Shown in pieces: positions 44,813-55,542 of a stretch of 64,000 nucleotides of DNA; position 1 is the first letter of the stretch; every line of letters starts with the position of its first letter. Source of the DNA: Nectonema munidae (Eukaryota; Nematomorpha; Nectonematoida; Nectonematidae); the NCBI GenBank assembly GCA_030549495.1, contig JAUIRK010000896.1, positions 620,001 to 684,000 of the forward strand, written 5' to 3'. A program made the translations under genes and the position numbers. The notes beneath the pieces were generated by a model. That model saw only the letters and a list, made by a program, of their open reading frames with translations, searched no databases and had not been told where the DNA came from.

Positions 44813-45367
44813 ATTCAATTAAGAACGTCATGCCAAGGTTAATAATTATTTGAATATTGAAAATGTGAAAATTTGTTAAAAAATTTCTGGTTGGATGGAA
44901 ATACAAAATTAAGTTAAAAACGCTAATTATTATTCTATTTTTATGCATTATGATTAAATGATTAATTAATCATTACTATTGATTAATTAAAAAAGTTTCC
45001 AAAATTGAGTTTTTAATCCACTTGTCGATTCATTTTTTTAATTTGAGATAATTATTAAGGAATATGTCATACTAATACTGCCCAATTAGTTAGTGGATAT
45101 GGGTAATTAGTCACATGTCTTTCTGTAAAATAATTTTTTGGTAAACCTCATTGCAGTGATGGAATAGCCTATACTAACTAATCCTTATTTAACTCACTAA
45201 TACTTAATACCTAACTAACTAATTTTAATAACTAAGAATATGAACTGACCCCTTAAGATCAAGGAGTCATGATTTAAATGAAGGATTAAGGTGTATTCAT
45301 CTCAAAAATTTGTATTCAAATGCCGAAGTCAACTCCTTTTTCAACTTGTTGGCATTTTTTTTTCTTT
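44813..45367. other. AT-rich DNA right of the piggyBac element
   Basis: No features recognised apart from scattered TTAATTAATTA motifs. Confidence 0.35.
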
Positions 45368-45504
45368 TTAACCCGTTAACGACCAGAATAATCAGACTAT
45401 ATCTCATGTAAAGCTGAAGATTTGTTTTAAAGAGCATTGATAAACGCAGACGATTTTATTTTTGTAAAGTCGACATATGTCGATTGTGGTCGATAACCGG
45501 TTAA
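45368..45504 (-). mobile_element. TTAA MITE, GTCGAC-core subfamily
   Basis: TTAA at 45368-45371 and 45501-45504. Ends TTAACCCGTTAACGACC and GGTCGATAACCGGTTAA. Perfect palindrome TCGACATATGTCGA at 45470-45483. CAGACTATAT, AAGCTGAAGA and GCAGACGATTT represent the three inverse TCGTCTG motifs. Confidence 0.8.
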
Positions 45505-45589
45505 CCCTGTTTGAAGCAAGCTATAAAAGTAACAAAAACTAGCAAGGAGGCAGAATCTGCCCTCCCTTCAAATTCAAGGAAAAGTGTTT

Positions 45590-46000
45590 TTGAACTTTAC
45601 AGATATTTTCTACCATTTTCAAGTATGCATACTTGATTGGTTCTATTCACTTTTAAGAGAAACGTAACAATAATGAAGAAAATCAATCAGAATTGACAGT
45701 ACCTGTCTAAAAATTGTTAAGATTTTAATGCTTAAAACACAGAATCACTACACATTTTATGTATGCTGAATCAATTGGCGCTACTCAATTTTCTTCGATA
45801 GATACGAATCATGCAAAACATCAATCAAAAATGACAACATTTGTCAAAAAAAATTCAAAATTATTAATGTGTAAAACACAGATACACTACACATTTTAAG
45901 TACGCTGAATCAATTGTCTTAATTTTCACCAAAAGAGACCTATTATGCAGAAAAGCACTAACATTAATAATTTAAACTACTAATAAGAGACACATACAAT
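45590..46000. repeat. satellite-2-like tandem pair, inverted orientation
   Basis: Two units of ~150 bp share ATCAATCA(G/A)AAATGACA, CTAAAACACAGA(A/T), CACTACACATTTTA and GTACGCTGAATCAATT. On the minus strand GATTCAGCATAC and TTGATTGATTTTC recall satellite 2 at 8857-9890. The relationship is weak but consistent. Confidence 0.45.
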
Positions 46001-46195
46001 ACCATATTTGAGATTTTGAATACATATTTGATTTGCCGAATCGTTGGGGATAGAACTTCACACAATAAAATAAATTATACACCTATAAATTTGTAGGAAT
46101 GGAGAAATTTATTAGAAATTCTATGGGAAAAATTTTGAAAAAGAAAATCTGCAATTTCTCTATACAATTGTGACACCAAACAACTAGTATTGATG

Positions 46196-46284
46196 ATGAG
46201 GACCAACTCATGTTTAACTTTATGACGGTTTATGAAATATATTCGATAAACTACATCACTCTAGAAAAAGATGTACGGGATTTT
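46196..46284 (+). repeat. satellite-1 fragment left of the Jockey-like LINE
   Basis: TGTTTAACTTTATGACGGTT through AGAAAAAGATGTACGGGA matches the third segment of the 329-bp unit at 51256-52140. The unit is cut at GGGATTTT (46277-46284), which reappears at 51256. Confidence 0.85.
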
Positions 46285-47101
46285 TTTAATTAATTAATTA
46301 ATTAAGTTGTTTTGTGACGTTCGCACCCATCCTTTCGGATATCGTGGCCCGCCCGGAATGCTGAGTCCAAGTCTAACTGGACTTTCCATCCCACTAAACA
46401 CCAATCGGCCCTTGTTACAAAAGAATAGCTCTATTATATATAGTATTTTACAAGAATTTATGTGACAATATATAAATACAACTGAGAGAACGATACAATC
46501 CTAACACGAACGCTCCCAATTTGGGAAACAAACTTATTGTCTAGTGATAGCTTGATTACTAACCACGTAGAATCGCGTCGCTAGAGCACTACCTAACCGT
46601 AAAAACCTTTGAATTCTTCAGAGGAAGAAAACCAGGGTAAAAAACCGGCACAACGGAATGTATCTTGTTCCTAAATAAAAGAATATGATTATAAAAGGTA
46701 TATGCTACAAAAATAGAAGCGTTTGAAGGCATGCAATATCTTATATATTATTAATAAATAATATTTGATACATGTTATAGGGTTAAGAAAGATATACATA
46801 ATTTAAGGCATGCTAGGTTAGGAACAATCTACCCCTGGAATTTGACTCCATCCCTAAATGTCGTCCCTAGGATATATGTTTTAATATTGGAATGTATGTT
46901 TAAACGGTCCTACAAGCGGACTCCTGTAGAGGCCAGATTACCGACTATGCCTAACCTAGCTCGTAAGATGAAACTGTTTTGGGACTTATACCTTGTGCCA
47001 ATCCTAAATTTAAGTAGGCGGATCTAGAACTCAGAAAAAAACAGAACTATATCGCAGAACGCAGAATTCCCTATTGCTTGGGGGCTATTGTATATGGGTA
47101 G

Positions 47102-49751
47102 TCACCTAGGATAATTTTTCTCTTTTTTTTTAGCATATACCCCCAAGAACGCTTCAGCCTGGGTTTGCGTGAGCTCCCAAGCTTGGCATAATTGTGGGCA
47201 ATGCTTGTGTGTTCTCAATTTTTCAATAAACTTTTTATTTAATTTCTCCAACCTTTTCTGGAACCAAGAAAAGGAGGTCCGGCTATGAGCAATAGTGAAA
47301 GGGTTGCCATAAACAGTCCTAAAAAGTTTATACACGAGGTCATCTATTTTGTTGGTCCAAGTTGAGGGAAGGCATCCCAAAATGGAGTTTCCATAAGTCA
47401 ATTTCGGCATTGTTAGGATTTTAATGACCTTGCCTACCACTGTGGAATTGACCCCAAGGTCTTTAAGACATCCATATAGCGCTAGATCCTTCTTCCCCTT
47501 TTTTATCTTTTCGTGAGCTTCACGATGAAAACTAAATCCTGCATCCCAATTGATTCCTAGATATTTTAGGTGGCGAACTCGGGGAATATTCCCTATAGTT
47601 GGCGGGTTATTTTTGGGACAATTAGCGCCAAAGATGATGAACTTGCATTTAGAGTAATTCACCTTAAGGTTCCATCCAGTGAAATACCCCCCTAATATGG
47701 TATTTACGTCCGTAAGGTGTTTGCAAATACGCGGAACACGCTTAGCGGAGTAATATACACATATGTCGTCTGCGAAACTGATTATCCTAGCATAGATTGA
47801 CTTATTGAAAGAGTCCCTAATATCAGATAAGTAGATGTTGAACAGAAGAGGGCTTAGAGGTGAACCTTGGGGGACCCCGCGGCCTAGGCTTATTCTCCTT
47901 GAAAATTTATTATTTATTCTGATCTGAAATGAGCGTCGAGAAAGGAAACTGTGAACTACCTTGAAGATACATGATGGCACAAACATGCTACTTAGTTTGA
48001 ACAGCAAACCCTCATGCCAGACCGTATCAAAAGCCTTCTCCAGGTCGTAAGATATCATCCCAACGTAGAGGCCATCATTTAAGCTTTTTGCAACATCATG
48101 ATGCAAGGTAAGCAGAGCATGATTTGTTGACAAACCTTTTTGAAATCCAAACTGTTCTTTTGGGATAATTGCATGCTCCTTGCACCAAGCATCGAGTACT
48201 CCAAAAATTAATTTGTCATACACTTTGCTGAGGCAAGGGAGAAGACTGATAGGCCGTAGGTCACTCGGTTTGCCGCTCTTCTTGCCAGCCTTTGGCACAC
48301 AAATAAGTATAGCCCTTTTATAGCAGTCTGGGTAAAACCCATCTTTTATAAAAGAGTTATATATTGCCAGCAAGACGTCCCTAAACCTAGGGGGAAGATT
48401 CTTGATGAATAGATTACTAACTTCATCCCAACCCGCCGCTTTCCTAGCTTTAAGCTTTTTAATGATTTGAACCAGGTCCTCTAGGATGAAGTTAATGTCG
48501 TTCGTCGCAGGTAAACGCCTAAAAAAACTCAATTTCAGAATTAAAATTTTTCGGACCTGGATTTGTCCTATACACATCTTCGTAATAATCAGCAAGCAGT
48601 GCACATTTATCTTCCGCCTCAATGGCTGTTCGGTTATTCCAAGTGACCGACGTTGGACCTTTGCAGCCAGGCTTCAGACCTCTAACCAGGTTCCAGAACT
48701 TCGAAGAGCCCTGTAGCGGGTTAGAGGCTTTTGTGATGCTTGTGACTTTCCTAGATGTGGTTTCGCCGAGCTTTTTCCTAATGAGTTTTTGTAATCGATT
48801 GATGAGATTCTTTGTCTCGGCGTCCCTAGTGTGTATGTATTTTCTATAGAGAGCTCGTTTTTCTTTGATGAGTAATAGGACATTCTTCGGAATTGGATTT
48901 TCGTATTTTCTAACCTCCTTCAAGGGAACTGCCTCTCGTGCCGCGGAGAGAATAGCATCGTTGACACACTCCGCGAGTTCCTCAGGAGGTTTTACTCCTA
49001 TGCACATCATGACCCGCGGGGCTGAATCATTTAGTAGCGACCTAAACCTATCCCAGTTGGCTTGGCTGAAGACCCACCTCTTCACTAAATTTCCCTTGTC
49101 AGCCGTGAATTGTGGACCTAAAGAAACTGTGACCAACAAGGGCTTGTGGTCAGATACACAGCAATCCTGGATAACCACTATTGAGGCTAGAAGTGGTCTT
49201 AGATTAAAAGACATGATTGCAAGGTCTAACACATTCTTTTCACGAGTCGGTGTTGGATCGTTAGCGATAAACGCATACGAATCCTCTACCAACTTGAGTA
49301 AGTCGGTGCCAGCCGCGCTATTGGTTTCACTAAACAGTCTAGTGTGGTGAGCGTTTAGGTCACCTAGTAGTAGCACCTTATCGGAGGAACGAAGATATTT
49401 TTCAATAAATTCGTAGTCCAACAGAGGGTTACTAGGCGGGTTGTAACAACCCAGCACAACTAAATGTCCAGCTCTACCAAGATCAAGCTTCAGAGCCATT
49501 GAGTCCCCAGAGTCACTTATCGTGAAACTGGAAACCTTTAACCCCTCTCGCACACCCATCGCTAGACCTCGCGAGTGGCTTGTACCAGGATGCACAAATG
49601 TCCTATATCCGAGGATGCGGATGGAATATTTGGCTTGAGATTTGACTTCATTCAGAGAGAAGACGTCTATGCTATGTTCGGCCAGAAGCTCAATTAGAGC
49701 GCTACGTTTCTTAGCCAAGCCATTAATGTTGAAATGCAAAAATTTGAGCAT
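47102..49751 (-). pseudogene. Jockey-like LINE ORF2 (endonuclease-reverse transcriptase), one frameshift
   Basis: Starts at ATG 49751. Endonuclease motifs: FLHFNINGL, FSLNEVKS, VVLGCYNPP, VLLLGDLNAHH, VLDLAIMS and SDHKPLLV. The first frame ends at 48519. RT continues in another frame: KKLKARKAAGWDEVSNLFIK, DLRPISLLPCLSKVYDKLIF, ISYDLEKAFDTVWHEGLLFK, RGVPQGSPLSPLLFNIYLSD, and the catalytic FADD (SFADDICVYYSAK), then VNYSKCKFIIFGA and a C-terminal WTNKIDDLVYKLFRTVYG. The change lies at a 7-A run (48520-48527 on the plus strand): one T too many in the coding strand before RRLPATND. All catalytic residues otherwise look present. Confidence 0.9.
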
Positions 49752-49777
49752 GACAGATTGGCACTACACTATCCTAA

Positions 49778-51064
49778 TTACTGGCACTCTAGTAGGAGGT
49801 CCGCAGCCACTGCACTCACCATTTTCTCCAACTGTTCTTTGAACAGTGGTGAATTGAAAATTGAGAGCGCTATTTTTAAAATGGCCTCCTCAGAGAAGGA
49901 TGGCTCATTTACTACTGTTACCTTGGGTGATACAGGACTAGTTACTACTTGGGAATAAGAAGCACTAGCTAATACTGGCTTTGATGGAATGTATGGCGCT
50001 GGCCTGTATACCTGAGCAGGCTTTGCCTTTGTGATTACCTTAGATGATTGCTTTGAATTTACTTGTATTCTTTTTGAATCTTCTTTTTGTTGAAGAGCGG
50101 ATATTTTCGAAGGACAATTATTGTAGGCAGCTGAATGCCCTTGACCTCCACAAAGATAGCACTTTGCAACAGATGGCTTTTCTGAATTACATGAACGGCG
50201 ATCATGCTCGCCCCCACATATCAGACAGCACTCTTTATTCGGACACGCTGCTGATACATGCCCTAGTTTTTGGCATTTGTAGCATTGAAGCGCCCTCGGT
50301 TTAGGTAGGAATTCGTGGCAAGTGAATTTCAAGCCCAGGATGTTGAGCCCATTCTTAGTGAGTGATTGCAAGTGTATCTTGTTGTCAAGGATAACCTTTA
50401 GACAAGACCCTTTGGTCATGTTTTTGAACAATGGTTCAATTTTGCACTGATAGCCTAGGATCTTGATTGCGGCCGCAACATCAGGAGCATCCTCCATGGT
50501 AAGCCCTTTGATGACGACGGCACAAGCCTTCTCCCTAGCTACATAACCATTGACAAAGGGCCATTTCGCAAAGGGTTGTAGAAGTGAGTTCTTGGATTCA
50601 ACATCCTCAACTAGAATTTTAATGAGGTTTAGCTTAGGCAGCTTAAACATATTAACGATTTTTAAATTAGGTTTTTGGGCTTTAATAGCTTTGTAAGTTG
50701 CCAACTTACTTCCAAGATTAGGGACATTTTTTAAAAAAACAGAAATAAATTTGGCCACCGGTCTGGCTGTAACAGCAGTTGTCACGAATTGATGTCGCTT
50801 TGGGCGGCCAACTACCTTAATAAATTCCCCTTCTGACCTAGAGTCGGCGGGGTGTTCCCTCTTGTTTTGAATCAGGGATGCCTCGGGTTCGCTCTCTGTA
50901 GAGCTTGAGCAGAGGCTCGCGGACAAGTTTTTACAACTCCTTAAGTTGATAGCCTCATTCCTTGGTGACTCAGAGGAGGAGACCGAACCTTGATTATTAT
51001 TAATAGGAGAAAATTTTTTTATACTTACGCCTAGCCTAGTACTAGACTTCTTCTTTGTCTTCAT
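49778..51064 (-). CDS. Jockey-like LINE ORF1 (gag-like RNA-binding protein)
   Basis: The frame has 428 codons from ATG 51064. The N-terminal ~100 residues are Ser-rich and charged. The central part (AKFISVFLKNVPNLGSKLAT, then VVIKGLTMEDAPDVAAAIKI) resembles the RRM-like/PRE_C2HC region of Jockey-type ORF1 proteins. Three zinc knuckles follow at about 260-320: CYKCQKLGHVSAAC, CLICGGEHDRRSC and CYLCGGQGHSAAYNNC. ORF1 proteins bind element RNA and chaperone reverse transcription. ORF2 starts 26 nt after its stop. The frame is intact. Confidence 0.9.
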   Translation of the reverse strand: MKTKKKSSTRLGVSIKKFSPINNNQGSVSSSESPRNEAINLRSCKNLSASLCSSSTESEPEASLIQNKREHPADSRSEGEFIKVVGRPKRHQFVTTAVTARPVAKFISVFLKNVPNLGSKLATYKAIKAQKPNLKIVNMFKLPKLNLIKILVEDVESKNSLLQPFAKWPFVNGYVAREKACAVVIKGLTMEDAPDVAAAIKILGYQCKIEPLFKNMTKGSCLKVILDNKIHLQSLTKNGLNILGLKFTCHEFLPKPRALQCYKCQKLGHVSAACPNKECCLICGGEHDRRSCNSEKPSVAKCYLCGGQGHSAAYNNCPSKISALQQKEDSKRIQVNSKQSSKVITKAKPAQVYRPAPYIPSKPVLASASYSQVVTSPVSPKVTVVNEPSFSEEAILKIALSIFNSPLFKEQLEKMVSAVAADLLLECQ

Positions 51065-51255
51065 CTTTCACCAAGAGGAGGATGATAAAAAGTTGAGTGG
51101 AAGGATAAAACGGTGGTAGGAAAAAAATATATTGAGCGCACTGGATATCAAGAGAGAGAGAGAGTGATGGTGTACGAAGTAGTGATATCAAGAGAGAGAG
51201 TAAGAAAATCGTGTGATGAAAAGGGGACAAGGCGGAAGCGCAAAGCGGAAAAGTG

Positions 51256-52530
51256 GGGATTTTACATGAAATATATGTTTTATACGAAATCAACTGAGCT
51301 AGTTTCATCTCTGGACTCAGTTTTCGCTTTTAAAGTTTGAAAATATCTACAAGTGTCAATCAAATACGCGGTTAAGTATGAAAACTCTTTCCAAAATTAT
51401 CTCAAATTTTATATGAAATATATGTTTTTATAACAAATCAACAATGTTAGTTTCATTTCTGGCTTCAGGTTTTGCCTTTAGGATTTAAAAATAATTAAAT
51501 AATGACGACCAAATCATGTTTAACTTTATGACGGTTTATGAAATATATTCGATATAAACTACATCACTCTAGAAAAAGATGTACGGGATTTTACATGAAA
51601 TATATGTTTTATACGAAATCAACTGAGCTAGTTTCATCTCTGGACTCAGTTTTCGCTTTTAAAGTTTGAAAATATCTACAAGTGTCAATCAAATACGCGG
51701 TTAAGTATGAAAACTCTTTCCAAATTTATCTCAAATTTTATATGAAATATATGTCTTTATAACAAATCAACAATGTTAGTTTCATTTCTGGCTTCAGGTT
51801 TTGCCTTTAAGATTTAAAAATAATTAAATAATGACGACCAAATCATGTTTAACTTTATGACGGTTTATGAAATATATTCGATATAAACTACATCACTCTA
51901 GAAAAAGATGTACGGGATTTTACATGAAATATATGTTTTATACGAAATCAACTGAGCTAGTTTCATCTCTGGACTCAGTTTTCGCTTTTAAAGTTTGAAA
52001 ATATCTACAAGTGTCAATCAAATACGCGGTTAAGTATGAAAACTCTTTCCAAAATTATCTCAAATTTTATATGAAATATATGTTTTTATAACAAATCAAC
52101 AATGTTAGTTTCATTTCTGGCTTCAGGTTTTGCCTTTAGGATTTGAAAATTCATATAAGTGTCAATCCAATTTGCGGTTTACTTCTAAATTTATCTCAAA
52201 AAATATTAATAAAAATTTTACATGAAATATATGTTTTTATACCAAATCGATCTTTTGGCTTTATTTCTGAAATCACTTTTCGCATTTAGGGTTTAAAAAT
52301 ATCTGTAAGCTTTAACCCTTTTAGGGATCTTCTAAAATTAATCCTCTGCCTTTTTTTCAATGAGTTTTAATATACTTAAAACACAGTATTCTTATTGTGC
52401 CTGAAAGGTTTAATCAAATTTGCGGTTTACTTCTAAAAACGATCTCCAAAAATATTTTAAAATTTTTTAATAAAATACCCCTTTTTATACCAATTCGACT
52501 ATGCTTATTTTATCTAGTGATGAATGCCTA
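51256..52530 (+). repeat. satellite-1 array with 329-bp higher-order units
   Basis: TTTTACATGAAATATATG recurs at 51260, 51589 and 51918, exactly 329 bp apart, with very few differences between units. Each unit holds two diverged ~150-bp monomers (TTTTATACGAAATCAACTGA and TTATAACAAATCAACAATGT) plus a ~90-bp unrelated segment (AATGACGACCAAATC ... GATGTACGGG). After 52140 plain monomers resume, as at 10296-11870, and decay to about 52530. Confidence 0.88.
52312..52413 (+). mobile_element. short TTAA MITE inside a satellite monomer
   Basis: TTAA at 52312-52315 and 52410-52413, inserted into TAAGC(T)TTAATCAAATTTGC; uninterrupted monomers read TAAGTGTTAATCAAATTTGC, giving the empty site. Ends TTAACCCTTTTAGGG and TGCCTGAAAGGTTTAA. 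102 bp. Related to 22207-22357. Confidence 0.8.
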
Positions 52531-53010
52531 AAAATAAGTTTTTTCCAAAAAAATAAATTCTGTAAAAAATTTTCAAAAAATTGTTATATATTGGTTATAT
52601 AGTAAAAATAATTTTTTATATATATTTTGGCTTATAATAATACTTTCTTCAATCATGTTGAGTATAAAAAATTTATTTAAAAAAGGGGAAAATAAAACGC
52701 ACTGTAAAATCTTTTGAAGATAACCACGACAGAAGGAAGCAGCCTGAGAAAAATTTTAAAGGGGAACTTGTGATAAAAAAAATTTTTTAAAAAAGAAGTA
52801 TGTATCTTGACTAAATCGAAGATCTACCATGTTACAATGAACTGGGAAGTGATGTAATGATCATATATTGGATGCGTTACAAAAGATTTTGACCTTGAAA
52901 AATAAATTCCTCTTTTACAAATGAAAAATCTTTAAACCTATATAGCCTATCCTAAGATTTTGAAAATTCTTAATAGGTCAGAGTTATCAAAACTGTGACA
53001 GAATAATATA
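52531..53010 (+). repeat. composite repeat copy C: conserved block, truncated
   Basis: TTTTCAAAAAATTGTTATAT then TGGTTATATAGTAAAAATAA matches 11911-11955; GAAGATCTACCATGTTACAA and AAGATTTTGACCTTGAAAAA match 8040-8130. It ends before the part followed by satellite 2 in copies A and B. Confidence 0.7.
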
Positions 53011-53976
53011 GTTTATATATTAATATATAATCTATATTATAATAGATAAGGTATAAGCATAGAAACTCAACATGCTGCCTTCATTATCGCTTAAAAGATT
53101 GACATGTAGCAAAATATAAATCCCTCTCTAATTTGTTAAAAAATTTTCCTCTAAATCTTTATATTTAAATATAGCTAATATTAATAAAACTAACTTCTCA
53201 AGATTAAAAAACCATGAATAGATTAGATCAGGGATGCGCAACCTTTTTAGTGAATGTCTTCTTTCTATATTATGAATGGGCCGAAAAAAAGTATGATGGG
53301 ATAAAATAATTTTAGTTTGTTTTAAGATAAATAAAATGAATTTACTAAAGCATATTTAGGAATAATAGTTATCAACCAATAAAATCAAACATAGTTTATT
53401 TAAAAAGCAGAACTTTTACCAGAATCGAGAAGTCAAGTGAGACAGTTAATAGGTTTTAATGTCGTTTTTTTCAAAAATGTATTAATTAGTAGATTTATTT
53501 TAACAACGTTTGTGAAGTTTAAATTTGCAAATCAAAATTTGCAATAATGATTTAATGAAAAAGGAAATATAATTAATTTTGGCGTTTATTGAAAAAAGCC
53601 AGATTCAAATTTTTGTGTTTTGGTTATCACCTTATTGAGGAAATGAAAGGAGAGGAGAGGTAGGTAGGCAGGCAGCAATGTCGAAGGAAGATTATTATGT
53701 TTATAAATAATTGAAATTTTATGACAATTTAATTGGTATTACACAAAGATAAATTTGTTAGTATTTTTGTTTCTAGGGTTTTTAAAAAATGGCAAAATAT
53801 ATTTCCACATTGTTTAGAATTGTGAATGAAGAAGTGCGCCACACAAAGAATTAAATTGGGCCACACTTCAATGGGATTCATTTCAAAAAAGTTTGGATTC
53901 AAGTGAATTTAAGTGTAAAAGTCAAAGCTGCCTTTTCCCACAAATTGATTGGATACGAGTACTAACATTTAAACAA
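53011..53976. other. intergenic DNA with a hAT-like end
   Basis: CAGGGATGCGCAACCTTTTT at 53229 is the common hAT CAGGGGTGCGCAACC tip. GGGCCACACTTCAATGGG near 53857 may be internal sequence of the same element. No gene is seen. Confidence 0.35.
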
Positions 53977-53982
53977 TTTATT
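53977..53982 (-). terminator. polyadenylation signal of the receptor gene
   Basis: AATAAA on the minus strand 19 nt after the stop at 54002. Confidence 0.5.
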
Positions 53983-54001
53983 TTAAATCTAAAAGGGAAA
54001 A

Positions 54002-54997
54002 TTATTGAGGAAATACATGTGGAATGAAATGTTTATGGAAAAGAATTTTAAATTTTTTGTCATTGTACGCATAAACGTAAAAGAGGAGGGAAAAGTTGAT
54101 GCTTTCCAACAACTCTGCCACGTAGTAAATGTCAATTACGGAGTTGAGAGTGAAGTTGGCATGATGGATGGAAATGTATTTGGTGGCAAAGCTGTTCATC
54201 ATGGCGATAGGAATGATGGTGATGACGTAGAAGATTGAAAAGAGGATGATGTTGATGGAAAAGATGTTTCTCTTTTTTGCAGAATCACTCCTTGTTATCG
54301 CTTGGTTGGGCGAGTGTTCACTCAAAATGCGAATTCTGGAGTGATGAAAGCGGTGCAACTTGAAAGCAGTGATGAAAGAAAAGAGCAAAACAAAGATGGA
54401 TGGGATGAAAAAGATGAACGTTTCCCGAAATATATTGTACTGACCTAACGCCTTTTGATAAAGTACGAAACATTGATAAGAATTGCTTCCCTCCCCCTTT
54501 TTCTCTTTCACAAATTTCTTCAAAAAGAGTCTTGGAAGGGAAAATAGTGTTGAAGCGATGCCAGATGCTATGAAGTAACTCTGGTATACCTTATGGTGCG
54601 TACTAGCAGAAGTGTTTGGCTTCAAGAATAGGAGCAATCTCTTCATGATCAAAATGAGGAGGATGAAACGACTAAAGGTGAATAGGGTTTCGTAGAGAAA
54701 GGGAAATATGATTAAGAAAACGTAGCGGATACCGCAGTCATGACAACTCCCTTTCAGCGAGCAAACGTCAAAGGTGGAGGGATAGAGGATGCCGATACAG
54801 CAGATGATGAAATAGATCGCGGATAAATCCCTCAGAATGGCATAAATTTTTTCACTCCTTTTCAACTTTTGGAAGCAGGTGAAAGCCTTCAAGTTTACAA
54901 ATAAACCAAAGAGTTGAAGTAAGATTTTGACAGGGATGATAAACTTGGCCAGAAGGGAGTAATAGTCGTGGTTGTTGATTTCTGTTCGTATGCTCAT
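54002..54997 (-). CDS. divergent class-A-like G-protein-coupled receptor
   Basis: 331 residues from ATG 54997. Seven hydrophobic segments at about 15-40, 51-72, 91-118, 138-158, 190-212, 245-270 and 288-312. Cys79, Cys85 and Cys88 precede helix 3 and Cys176 lies in the second extracellular loop, so the usual disulphide can form. The DRY position after helix 3 reads MKR, and the NPxxY position in helix 7 reads LLFYVYAYNDKKFK; that is, both signature motifs are altered. A basic intracellular loop 3 (about 213-245) and KKRNIF precede helix 6. The layout resembles invertebrate orphan peptide receptors; ligand and coupling cannot be told. The frame is open upstream to about 55165 without another ATG, so an upstream exon could add a longer N-terminus. 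No disabling change is seen. Confidence 0.75.
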   Translation of the reverse strand: MSIRTEINNHDYYSLLAKFIIPVKILLQLFGLFVNLKAFTCFQKLKRSEKIYAILRDLSAIYFIICCIGILYPSTFDVCSLKGSCHDCGIRYVFLIIFPFLYETLFTFSRFILLILIMKRLLLFLKPNTSASTHHKVYQSYFIASGIASTLFSLPRLFLKKFVKEKKGEGSNSYQCFVLYQKALGQYNIFRETFIFFIPSIFVLLFSFITAFKLHRFHHSRIRILSEHSPNQAITRSDSAKKRNIFSINIILFSIFYVITIIPIAMMNSFATKYISIHHANFTLNSVIDIYYVAELLESINFSLLFYVYAYNDKKFKILFHKHFIPHVFPQ

Positions 54998-55164
54998 GTC
55001 CTGTAATTTTTCTGATAAGAGTATTTCCTCTTTCAATGTATTTTCAAGCTTAATTTCCTCAGTGAAGGTGGGGGTTTCCTCAATTTCAACTATTAATCGC
55101 TGTGACCTCAATTTTATAATGGCACCAGTTAAGTATGTCGTATGCAAATTACCTCTTTCTTATA

Positions 55165-55542
55165 GTCAAGGTCGTTTATGAGCAATTGCGTGAAAAATGT
55201 TTTATCCGAAATAAAATGAAAATAGCTTAAATTATATACTAGATTGAGAACATGGTAAATAAACAAATCAAATTTTAGCTAATTTTCACATTATAATAAG
55301 CCTAATTAGATGAAGGCGAACCCTTATTCTTATTAAAAGGCTTAACTGCGCTCCTTAAATAAAACTTACAAACAGTGTATCTGATTGAAAAAATTTTTCG
55401 GCTTCAACTTGGAAATAAAATCAATCATTTAAATCAATTCATTATAAATTTTCAGGTTAAAACTTTTTACTCATGGATAGGTGAAGAAATTTTAAAATTT
55501 GAATAAATTTTAGGAATATTTCAAAATAAAATACTGTTAAAA
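55165..55542. other. upstream region of the receptor gene
   Basis: AT-rich, no repeat ends recognised; it may contain the promoter. Confidence 0.35.

Larger units (their letters stand above)
46285..51255 (-). mobile_element. Jockey-like LINE, full length, 8-bp target duplication
   Basis: GGGATTTT flanks both sides (46277-46284; 51256-51263), and the intact satellite unit at 51580-51600 shows the empty site ACGGGATTTTACATG. The 4.97-kb element has a ~190-bp 5' leader, a CCHC-bearing ORF1, an endonuclease-RT ORF2, a ~0.8-kb 3' UTR and a 3' tail of TTAA/AATT repeats then A residues (minus strand). It has one visible frame break. The 5' end is present, so this is one of the youngest insertions in the window. 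Confidence 0.92.

Noticed and set aside
48486-50304. Plus-strand frames opposite the Jockey-like LINE
   Set aside because: Mirror frames of ORF1/ORF2; the minus-strand frames carry all the catalytic and zinc-knuckle motifs.
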